Positions 24,603 to 31,740 of a stretch of 64,000 nt of DNA are shown in pieces. This DNA comes from Gordonibacter faecis (GTDB taxonomy: Bacteria; Actinomycetota; Coriobacteriia; Coriobacteriales; Eggerthellaceae): positions 62,001 to 126,000 of the forward strand of contig NZ_JASJEU010000013.1 of assembly GCF_030077735.1 (NCBI RefSeq), written 5' to 3'. The stretch's first letter is position 1; the number at the start of each line of letters is the position of its first letter. A program made the position numbers and the translations under genes. Under the pieces are notes generated by a model. The model did not search any database and had not been told where the DNA came from. It saw only the letters and a list, made by a program, of their open reading frames with translations.

Positions 24603-26027
24603 CTACTCACGCCCCGTCCAGCAGTAGGTGCACACCTGCTCAGGGTCGATGCCGATAGCTTCCAGCATGCCATCGAGCGACTGATAGCCCAGCGAATCGA
24701 AGCCCATCTGCTCGCAAATGGTGCGCAGCATGCACTTTCCGCGCTCGGTAGAGCCGTTGGCGTACTCGTCGAGATGCTTCTGGCCCTCGTCGCCTTCCAG
24801 TTCCTGCACTACGCGACGCGCGATCAGCTCCATGTCGGAGCGGCTGCTGGAGAAACTCAGATACTTACAGCTAAACATGATGGGTGGGCAGGCCGAGCGC
24901 ATGTGCACTTCCTCGGCGCCGCACTTGTAAAGGAAGTCCACCGTCTCGCGCAGCTGCGTGCCGCGCACGATGGAATCGTCCACGAACAAAAGTTTCTTGT
25001 CCTTGATGAGTTCCGGAATGTGAATTTGCTTCATCTTCGCCACGTGATTGCGTACTTCTTGGTTGCTCGGCATGAACGAGCGCGCCCACGTAGGGGTGTA
25101 TTTGATGAACGGGCGCGCGAAGGGCGTTTTGCTCTCTGTCGCGTAGCCGATGGCGTGCGGCACGCCCGAATCGGGCACGCCGGCCGCGTAATCCAGCTCG
25201 GGCACGCCGCCGTCGGCCGCCTCGTTGCGAGCCATAATGGCGCCGTTGCGATAGCGCATGACCTCGACGTTTACGCCCTCATAGTTCGAGTTCGGGTACC
25301 CGTAATACACCCACAAAAACGCGCAGATTTTCATCTTGTCGCCGGCGGGGGAGATGGTGCGGTATTCGTTAGGGTTGACCAGCACAATTTCGCCCGGCCC
25401 CAACTCGTATTCGTCGCGGTAACCCAGCTTGTGGTACGCGAACGATTCGAACGAGATGCAGAATCCGTCGTCGCTCTTGCCGATGAGCACCGGCAGGCGG
25501 CCCACCTTGTCGCGCGCGGCGATGATCTGGCCGTCTTGGGTGATGATGAGCAGCGTGAGCGAGCCTTCAATGGCATCCTGTGCGTACTTGATGCCCGAGA
25601 CGAAGTCGTCTTTCTGGTTGATGAGCGCAGCCACCAGTTCGGTAGTGTTCACCTTCCCCGAGCTCATGGCCATGAATTGGCGGCCGCCACTGGCAAAGTT
25701 TTCTTCTACCAGCGCTTCGGCGTTGTTGATGGCGCCAACGGTGGTAATGCCGAACGTGCCAAGGTGCGAGCGCACGAGCAAAGGCTGCGGATCGGTGTCG
25801 CTGATGCAGCCGATGCCGCTCATGCCGTGGAAGCCGGGCAGATCGTCCTCAAAGCGCGTGCGGAACGGGGTGTTCTCGATGGAGTGAATTTCGCGCTGGA
25901 AACCCGACTCCGCGTCATGAAACACCATGCCTGCGCACTTTGTGCCCAGGTGAGAGTGGTAGTCTACGCCGAAGAACACATCAAGCACCACGTCGTGATG
26001 CGCTGCCGCCCCAAAGAATCCGCCCAT
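24603..26027 (-). CDS. PurF-like amidophosphoribosyltransferase lacking the glutaminase cysteine
   Basis: A 474-residue PurF homologue. The phosphoribosyltransferase half is intact: PRPP loop LLFVDDSIVRGTQ (346-358). The four cysteines that bind 4Fe-4S in B. subtilis PurF have counterparts at C235, C387, C466 and C469 (CTYCWTG). The N-terminal Ntn glutaminase half is degenerate: it begins MGGFFG where PurF has Cys1 (MCGVFG), QHRGQEG is SHLGTKC, and the Asn/Gly oxyanion and Asp positions are changed. It should not hydrolyse glutamine. Possible roles are ammonia-dependent phosphoribosylamine synthesis, use of another amine, or regulation. Ribosome site AAAGGTAATC. A canonical purF may exist elsewhere. 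Confidence 0.8.
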   Translation of the reverse strand: MGGFFGAAAHHDVVLDVFFGVDYHSHLGTKCAGMVFHDAESGFQREIHSIENTPFRTRFEDDLPGFHGMSGIGCISDTDPQPLLVRSHLGTFGITTVGAINNAEALVEENFASGGRQFMAMSSGKVNTTELVAALINQKDDFVSGIKYAQDAIEGSLTLLIITQDGQIIAARDKVGRLPVLIGKSDDGFCISFESFAYHKLGYRDEYELGPGEIVLVNPNEYRTISPAGDKMKICAFLWVYYGYPNSNYEGVNVEVMRYRNGAIMARNEAADGGVPELDYAAGVPDSGVPHAIGYATESKTPFARPFIKYTPTWARSFMPSNQEVRNHVAKMKQIHIPELIKDKKLLFVDDSIVRGTQLRETVDFLYKCGAEEVHMRSACPPIMFSCKYLSFSSSRSDMELIARRVVQELEGDEGQKHLDEYANGSTERGKCMLRTICEQMGFDSLGYQSLDGMLEAIGIDPEQVCTYCWTGRE

Positions 26028-26146
26028 TGATTACCTTTCGTTGCGCCACTTTGCCGTCGGAAGGCTCTAGTATAAAGCTCGCCATGCGGCGGTGCTGGAA
26101 AATACTGAATATTTAAACGATCGGCAACAAAAGGAAGACAACAAGA

Positions 26147-26180
26147 CGCCGCCTGCCGCGCGGGAAGGCGGCAGGCGGCG
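26147..26180. repeat. GC-rich hairpin upstream of the purF-like gene
   Basis: CGCCGCCTGCC (26147-26157) pairs with GGCAGGCGGCG (26170-26180), 11 bp, loop of 12. It lies between nhaC and the purF-like gene, next to a longer perfect hairpin. Confidence 0.5.
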
Positions 26181-26211
26181 GAAGGTCGCGACTGCAATAA
26201 AAGTTTTACGT

Positions 26212-26262
26212 GCAGGTTGATCGTAGGGCAAGGGCAGAGCCCTTGCCCTACGATCAACCTGC
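26212..26262. terminator. 24-bp perfect hairpin after nhaC
   Basis: Arms 26212-26235 and 26239-26262 are perfect reverse complements (24 bp, three-base loop AGA), starting GCAGGTTGATCG. It lies 27 bases beyond the nhaC stop, read leftward, and is followed on that strand by ACGTAAAACTTTTATT, so it probably terminates nhaC transcription. The stem is unusually long and lacks an immediate T run, which may mean an RNA-stabilising or repeat-derived role. Confidence 0.6.
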
Positions 26263-26288
26263 TAGATAAAGGACTTTTGTTGCATCTC

Positions 26289-27635
26289 TTAGCGCTTCTT
26301 CTCCGGAATGAGGAAGATAAACACCAGCGAGCTAAGCAAAAGCAGGAACGGGTAGAACAAAAATGGGATGATCTGGAACGCGGATACAGCGAAGCCGAGT
26401 TCGGTTGCGGCTGAGATGGCTACAAGCATTTGCGCGCCGTAGGGCAGGATGCCCTGGAACACGCACGAGAAGGTGTCCAGCAGCGAGGCTGTTTTGCGTT
26501 TTGAAATGCCGTAGGTTTTTGCCATGTCAGCCGCGATGGGGTTTGAAATGACGATGGCTACCGTGTTGTTGGCGGTAGCGATGTCCATGGCGCCCACGAG
26601 CAGACCCATGCCCAGCTGGCCGCCTTTCTTACTTTTGAACAGGCTCTTAATGCCGTTCAGCAGCGCAACAAACCCGCCGTGTTCGCGGATGAGCGCGCAG
26701 ATGGCGCTCACTAGCAGCGCCACCATAGTGGTTTCGAACATGCCCGCAGCGCCTGAGCCCATGTTGGCCAGCAGGTCGGTGGCTGCTGTGGCGCCGGTGG
26801 CCACCATGATGATGGAACCGGACAGGATGCCCAGCAGCAGCACCACAAATACGTTCACACCCACGATGCCGCCCATGAGTACGATGAGGTAGGGGATGAG
26901 CTGGATCAGGTCATACTCGTGCGTGACGGAGTCGCCAAGGTCGGCGCCGAACGACAGCACCAAAATGATGACAAGCGAAACCAGCGCGGCCGGCAGTGCG
27001 ATTTTGAAGTTCTCACGGAACTTGTCTTTCATCTGACAACCTTGGCCCTGACAGGCCGCGATGGTGGTGTCGGAGATGAACGAGAGGTTATCGCCGAACA
27101 TGGCGCCGCCCATGACGGAGGCCACGCAGAGCGGCAGATCGAAGCCCGACGCGGCTGACACAGCCACAGCAATAGGCGTGATGAGCGTGATGGTGCCCAC
27201 CGACGTGCCCATGGAGAGCGACACAAAGCAGCTGACGACGAACAGAACCGCCACGGCAAACTGTACCGGCACGACGGAAAGTAGCAGGTAGGCCACGCTT
27301 TCTGCGCTATCGCGACCGACGGTGCCCACAAAGATGCCAGCCACCATGAAGATGAGCACCATGGTAACGATAGTCTTGTCGCCCATGCCGCGCCCCATGA
27401 TGGTGAGCTTTTCGTCGAAGAGAAGCTTGCGATTCTGCACGCACGCCACGAGCAGCGCAACCAAAAAGATGACGACAACAGGAATGTTATAAAAGCCCAT
27501 GGGGATACCCATGCCATACTCAAACAAAATGCCCAGCCCCAGGTAAAATACCAGAAACACCCCTATAGGCAGCAGGGCTGACACATTGCCCTTCTTGGCG
27601 GGTTCAGCAGTAGTGCGCGCGTTGTTCTCTTCCAT
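26289..27635 (-). CDS. NhaC-family Na+/H+ antiporter
   Basis: A 448-residue inner-membrane protein with about eleven hydrophobic segments. NhaC/ion-transporter signatures include SLSMGTSVGTITLITPIA, GGAMFGDNLSFISDTTIAA and MDIATANNTVAIVISNP. It exchanges Na+ for H+, or possibly a related organic substrate such as malate/lactate. The N-terminus is short and cytosolic. Start supported by GAAGGGGAAGAGATC. It stands alone, with a long hairpin after the stop. Confidence 0.9.
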   Translation of the reverse strand: MEENNARTTAEPAKKGNVSALLPIGVFLVFYLGLGILFEYGMGIPMGFYNIPVVVIFLVALLVACVQNRKLLFDEKLTIMGRGMGDKTIVTMVLIFMVAGIFVGTVGRDSAESVAYLLLSVVPVQFAVAVLFVVSCFVSLSMGTSVGTITLITPIAVAVSAASGFDLPLCVASVMGGAMFGDNLSFISDTTIAACQGQGCQMKDKFRENFKIALPAALVSLVIILVLSFGADLGDSVTHEYDLIQLIPYLIVLMGGIVGVNVFVVLLLGILSGSIIMVATGATAATDLLANMGSGAAGMFETTMVALLVSAICALIREHGGFVALLNGIKSLFKSKKGGQLGMGLLVGAMDIATANNTVAIVISNPIAADMAKTYGISKRKTASLLDTFSCVFQGILPYGAQMLVAISAATELGFAVSAFQIIPFLFYPFLLLLSSLVFIFLIPEKKR

Positions 27636-27754
27636 GATCTCTTCCCCTTCATTTTTCGCGTGCGCCTATTGTAGCAAGAGAGGACCTGGAGAGGGACCTG
27701 AGTATGGCTGAGTTGGGTCGTAATGATTCGACTGAGGTAGGCAAAGCTGTTTGC

Positions 27755-28075
27755 TTATTCGCTTTCAAGCATTTTCATCAGCTCGGCGCAGAACTTGGTG
27801 TAATCTGTATGGCCTTCTATGAGCATGCATCGTTCGAGGTCGGCCATGCTTTCTAAGAACTGGCTTCGATATTTTTTCTTGAAGCGACAAAATATAATTA
27901 CGTATGCAGAATCCCCGGAACTAAGTTCTTTTCTACGGAATCGAACAGGAATCTGGTTGCGTATGAATATCTGATCAGCGCGATGATTAGGCACGTCGAC
28001 AAACAGGTATTCGCAGGTATTCGGAAGTTTCGTGGTTAGTTCGAAATTGTTGAACTTTCCATAGTCTTGTTGCAT
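27755..28075 (-). CDS. Uncharacterised protein, 106 residues
   Basis: A small soluble protein, AT-richer than its neighbours, with a beta-rich first half (CEYLFVDVPNHRADQIFIRN, AYVIIFCRFKKKY) and a helical C-terminus. A ribosome site AAAAGGGATGAG precedes the ATG. I recognise no family. A pair of TGGGAC boxes lies about 80 bases upstream (28154-28170). Confidence 0.6.
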   Translation of the reverse strand: MQQDYGKFNNFELTTKLPNTCEYLFVDVPNHRADQIFIRNQIPVRFRRKELSSGDSAYVIIFCRFKKKYRSQFLESMADLERCMLIEGHTDYTKFCAELMKMLESE

Positions 28076-28153
28076 GGCTGTCTCATCCCTTTTGGTGTTG
28101 CGCTGTGCTGTTTATGAACTTGCTGGCACTATATACGGTTGAAGTTTGTCGGG

Positions 28154-28170
28154 TGGGACTATTGTGGGAC
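28154..28170. promoter_or_regulatory. Direct repeat of TGGGAC (site C)
   Basis: TGGGAC at 28154-28159 and 28165-28170, 11 bases apart, in the promoter region of the leftward 106-residue gene. The half-site equals that of the palindromes at 15933 and 24509, but the arrangement is direct rather than inverted. Confidence 0.35.
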
Positions 28171-28196
28171 AGCCGAGCCTTCTTGGGCAATTGCCA

Positions 28197-28724
28197 TTAT
28201 TTCAACTTGACGGTATGGAGCGGCTTGTAGAGTGCGCCGTCGTGGGTGAGGGTGCTTTTGAAGAGGGTGACGGTGTTGGCGCGTTCGCTGCGGGGGAAGG
28301 GAAGCGGCGGAAGGCCTGCTTTAGGGATGCGCGCGCGGCGGGCGAGGGTGATGTGGGGTTTGAACGGCTTGTCGTCGAAGGGGAGGTCGCAGGCGGCGAG
28401 TTCGTCGCGCACGCGGGTGGCGAGGTGCATGAGTTCGGGGGTAGGTGTGATGCCAAGCCAGAGCGTTGCGTCGCTTGCGCGGCCAAATTTCCCTAGGCCA
28501 TCACTGCTGAGCGGGATGGGTGGTATGCCGGAGCAGGCAGCTTCGAGCGCGCTTGTGGTTGAAGCGATGTCAGCTTCCGGCAGTTCGCCCAGGAACGCAA
28601 GCGTCAGGTGGTAGGTATCCGGTGCCAGAAAGCGTCCTTCGATGGAAGCCTTCAGCTGGCGCGCCAACCCCGCCGTGTCCGCAACAAAGCGTTCGGTCAG
28701 TTCAAGAGCAATAAACGTACGCAT
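28197..28724 (-). CDS. thpR: RNA 2',3'-cyclic phosphodiesterase (ThpR/LigT)
   Basis: A 175-residue 2H phosphoesterase with both HxTx motifs: HLTL (His39) and HITL (His124, in KPHITLARR). The family opens 2',3'-cyclic phosphates on RNA ends. Length and N-terminus (MRTFIALEL) are standard. Ribosome site GGAAGGAAG. The gene lies just downstream of helD on the same strand with a 45-base gap, so the two may be co-transcribed. Confidence 0.93.
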   Translation of the reverse strand: MRTFIALELTERFVADTAGLARQLKASIEGRFLAPDTYHLTLAFLGELPEADIASTTSALEAACSGIPPIPLSSDGLGKFGRASDATLWLGITPTPELMHLATRVRDELAACDLPFDDKPFKPHITLARRARIPKAGLPPLPFPRSERANTVTLFKSTLTHDGALYKPLHTVKLK

Positions 28725-28769
28725 GTCGCTTCCTTCCTTGGCGGGGTTGCCTCCTAAGTTCGCTCCCTG

Positions 28770-30926
28770 TTAGCTTTTAAGCAGCGGGGTGAGGGGGCCG
28801 TGGGCGAGGATGGTGAGGGTTCGGGTGGCGCGCGAGACGGTGGTGTAGAGGCGGCGGCGGGACAGCGGGTCGTCGGGGAAGACGCGCGCGGAGGCGTCCG
28901 GGATGATGACCTGGTCGAACTCGAGGCCTTTCGCCAGTTTGAGCGTAATGAACACGAGGCCCTCCGTGGGCAGGGTTGCCGTGTCGTCCACGAGTTCGGG
29001 TGCGTCGTCACCAAGGAGCTTCTGCAGGCGCTTCGCTTCGTGCTTCCACGGGACGATGAGGGCGGTGAGGCCCTCGTTGGTGCGCGCCTTCGCCACGGTT
29101 TCGCGCAGCGCGGCGGTATAGGCGTCTTCGTCGTGGTAGGCGGCGATGGCGGGTGGAGTGTCGGCGCGCTGGATGGACGAGATGTGGGCGCGTTCGGCCT
29201 TGTCAAGCAGGCTGGCGAAGATGTCGGTGATCTCGGGCGTTGAGCGGTAGCTCGTCATGAGGCGACATTCTTCCACGGGCCCGTGCGACGCTTCGAACAC
29301 GGCGCGCACTTCGTCGAACGACACCGTGCCTGGCGTGATGGCCTGGTTCGGATCGCCGAGCAGCAGGAAGTGTGCGCGTCGGAAGTAGCGCGCAAGTACG
29401 GCCAGTTGGGCGGCGCTGTAGTCCTGTACCTCGTCGATCATCACGTACTTCGCGTCCGGGTTGCCAAGGCCTGTAAGCGCCATTTTCAGGTAGAGCCATT
29501 CAATAGGCGAGAGGCCGTCAATGCCGAGCAGGCGCATGCCGATGCGGTCGATGCGCAGCCACTCGTCGTTCTCGACGGCCTCGAAGGCGGCGGCGTAGCG
29601 GTCGTTCAGGAAGCGCAGCGCGAAGGCGCGTTCTTCCTGCTCGTCGGCTGGGGCGATGGCCTCGTGGAAGATGCGCAGCTGTTCGTCCAGGTCGAGGGCC
29701 GAAAGTTCGTCGAGCACAGCGTCGGTGGTTGCCATCTGCTTGAGGCGGCTTTCCAGGCGCGCGTGCAGTTCCTCACGCATGAGTGTGATGCGATGTGGGC
29801 CGGCGGGGATGCGATGCAGCTTGTCGGCGAGCTTGCGGATGGCGTCTGCCGAGATGAGACGCGTGTCGGCCACGCGGATGTCGCGGAAGTCGTTCGCGTC
29901 GAACTCGAAGGTTGCGACAGCTTTGTCAATGCGCGTAAGGGCATCAAGCGGCACGTTCACGTCGCCACTGCCACGGTCGGGCGGTAGGAGGCGGCGCGCG
30001 AACTCGTCCCAGGTGAGGCTTTCCGGATTGCGTTCACCCAGGTCAGGCAGCACGCCGGCGATGTAGTGTTGGAACACCGGGTTCGGCGTGATGAGGAATA
30101 CCTCGCGCGCGTCGAGACTGCCGCGGTTCTGGTAGAACAGGTACGCGATGCGTTGCAGCAGCACGGACGTTTTGCCGCTGCCGGCGATGCCTTGCACGAG
30201 CAGCACGGGCACGTCCTCGTGGCGTACGACCAGGTTCTGTTCCTTCTGGATAGTGGCCGTGATGGCCTGCATCTGCGAGGTGCGCTGCTTCGAGAGCGAC
30301 GCAAGCAAGAGCGAATCTTGGATGGCCACGGTGGTGTCGAAGTAGGCGAGCAGCTGGTCTTCGTGGATGTCGAACTGGCGGCGCAGTTTGAGGTCGACGT
30401 TGATGGTGCGCCCGTCGGCGACGTAAGATGTGGGGCCGTTGTCCTGGTTGTAGTACACCTCGGCAACGGGCGAGCGCCAGTCCACGACGAGGCGACGGTA
30501 GGACTCATCCGAAATGCCGGCGGTGCCGATGTAGAGCTCTTTGGGCTCCTGATCAGGCTTGAATTGGAGGGCGACTTTCGCGAAGTAGGGCTGCTTGAGT
30601 AAAAGTTCAATCTTGGCGAGTGCTTCGGCATCCGCGTCCTGCGCGAGGTTGTACCCGTCGATCACGCGGTTCATGGCCGCGAAGTCGGCGTACGTTTCCA
30701 TCGCGTCGGCGTAGGTGGCGAAGTTAGGTGCCAGTTCTTCGGACATGGACCGCTTGTCCGCCGCGGCCGCCTCCCGCGTTTTCTCCATCTTGTGCACGAG
30801 GGCGCGCCCTAGCTCCTGGAGTTTCGCGTAGGTGGTCGCGAGGTGCTGTTGCTCCTGGTGGAAGACGGGGTCGTCGGATTGATCCGGCGCGGTAGCGTTG
30901 GCGTTGTGGCTGTCCTCGGTGTGCAA
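28770..30926 (-). CDS. helD: HelD-like superfamily 1 helicase
   Basis: A 718-residue UvrD/Rep-type ATPase of the HelD class, which binds RNA polymerase and frees stalled or post-termination complexes. It has the N-terminal charged coiled coil (about residues 20-60), the HelD-specific segment VVDWRSPVAEVYYNQ (147-161), Walker A GIAGSGKT (246-253), DEVQDYSAAQ (motif II) and LLGDPNQAI (motif III). A C-terminal VSRATRTLTIL forms motif VI. The start codon is TTG, with an ideal AAGGAG site five bases before it. Confidence 0.92.
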   Translation of the reverse strand: MHTEDSHNANATAPDQSDDPVFHQEQQHLATTYAKLQELGRALVHKMEKTREAAAADKRSMSEELAPNFATYADAMETYADFAAMNRVIDGYNLAQDADAEALAKIELLLKQPYFAKVALQFKPDQEPKELYIGTAGISDESYRRLVVDWRSPVAEVYYNQDNGPTSYVADGRTINVDLKLRRQFDIHEDQLLAYFDTTVAIQDSLLLASLSKQRTSQMQAITATIQKEQNLVVRHEDVPVLLVQGIAGSGKTSVLLQRIAYLFYQNRGSLDAREVFLITPNPVFQHYIAGVLPDLGERNPESLTWDEFARRLLPPDRGSGDVNVPLDALTRIDKAVATFEFDANDFRDIRVADTRLISADAIRKLADKLHRIPAGPHRITLMREELHARLESRLKQMATTDAVLDELSALDLDEQLRIFHEAIAPADEQEERAFALRFLNDRYAAAFEAVENDEWLRIDRIGMRLLGIDGLSPIEWLYLKMALTGLGNPDAKYVMIDEVQDYSAAQLAVLARYFRRAHFLLLGDPNQAITPGTVSFDEVRAVFEASHGPVEECRLMTSYRSTPEITDIFASLLDKAERAHISSIQRADTPPAIAAYHDEDAYTAALRETVAKARTNEGLTALIVPWKHEAKRLQKLLGDDAPELVDDTATLPTEGLVFITLKLAKGLEFDQVIIPDASARVFPDDPLSRRRLYTTVSRATRTLTILAHGPLTPLLKS

Positions 30927-30988
30927 AAGTTCTCCTTATGCTGTCTGCTTTGTGTTTTGAGCGGTTGGTCTTGCGCGCTGCGCGCTGG

Positions 30989-31165
30989 CTATCCGCGCTT
31001 GGAGCCCTGACGACTGATGCCGCCTTTGTGTCCCGACGCTTTATTTGGCCCGATGCCCGCGCGAAAGGCGTTGACCTTCGGTTGTGGCAGGTGCCCTGAG
31101 CGACCTTTGGCAGCGAGGACATGCGACCACTGCTCGCGTTGGGAGCTGTTCTTGTTCGTGCTCAT
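30989..31165 (-). CDS. Small basic protein, 58 residues
   Basis: ATG at 31165, with GCAGG eight bases upstream, opens a 58-residue frame (MSTNKNSSQREQWSHVLAAK...) that is strongly basic and Gly/Ser/Lys-rich at the C-terminus (GPNKASGHKGGISRQGSKRG). Codon use is GC3-rich. It fills the gap between the deformylase-like gene and helD on the same strand. No family recognised; a nucleic-acid-binding or ribosome-associated role would fit the charge. Confidence 0.5.
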   Translation of the reverse strand: MSTNKNSSQREQWSHVLAAKGRSGHLPQPKVNAFRAGIGPNKASGHKGGISRQGSKRG

Positions 31166-31186
31166 GAGTGTGCCTGCTTGGTGCGG

Positions 31187-31606
31187 CTAGACCAGCTTGC
31201 CCTTGCAGTGGTCGATCATATGCTGGATGAGTTGTGCCGTCCAGCCGGTAAAGTCTTTCTTGCGCGGCTGTAGCGCGCCGTCTACCAGTTCGTCATACGC
31301 CACCTTGATGCGGTCGTAACGCGTCACCTTGGAGTCGGCCTCCAGCGACAGGCACCCCTCAGTAGTTTTGAACGCGCCGAGCGCTAACTTGAGCGTCGGG
31401 TTGTACATAACGCGCGGCTGCTCGTTGTCGTCGAGGTATGCGACGACGCACTTCGTCACCCCAATCTGGTTTGCCGCAAGACACGCCGCATCCTCAAGCG
31501 AGCCAAGCGTGTCCAGCAAGTCCTGCGCCACCTCCGCGTCATCAGCAGTTGCAGGCTCACAAGGCTGCGAAAGAAGCGCCTCGTCTTTTATAAGTTCTTT
31601 GATCAT
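31187..31606 (-). CDS. Peptide deformylase-like protein with altered metal motif
   Basis: A 139-residue member of the deformylase family, shorter than the usual 150-190. Motif 1 is present (AACLAANQIG, 40-49) and motif 2 is intact (EGCLSL, 83-88, metal Cys85). Motif 3 reads QHMIDH (128-133) instead of QHExDH: both histidines remain but the catalytic Glu is Met. It may bind metal yet deformylate poorly, or do something else. Start 31606 is preferred because GGAG lies six bases upstream; the ATG four codons earlier has no site. Confidence 0.75.
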   Translation of the reverse strand: MIKELIKDEALLSQPCEPATADDAEVAQDLLDTLGSLEDAACLAANQIGVTKCVVAYLDDNEQPRVMYNPTLKLALGAFKTTEGCLSLEADSKVTRYDRIKVAYDELVDGALQPRKKDFTGWTAQLIQHMIDHCKGKLV

Positions 31607-31740
31607 AGTTTTCTCCATTCGATCAAACGCCGCGCATCCGCGACCCCACGTCCAAAAACAGTCCCAAGAATTCTATCACGAGGCGCAGACAAGGCCGTAC
31701 CTCGGGCATGAGAAGTCTTTTGGTTACAAAATAAACGCGC

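Noticed and set aside
24774..26030. 418-codon rightward ORF opposite the purF-like gene
   Set aside because: Antisense shadow with His/Arg/Val-rich composition and no motif.
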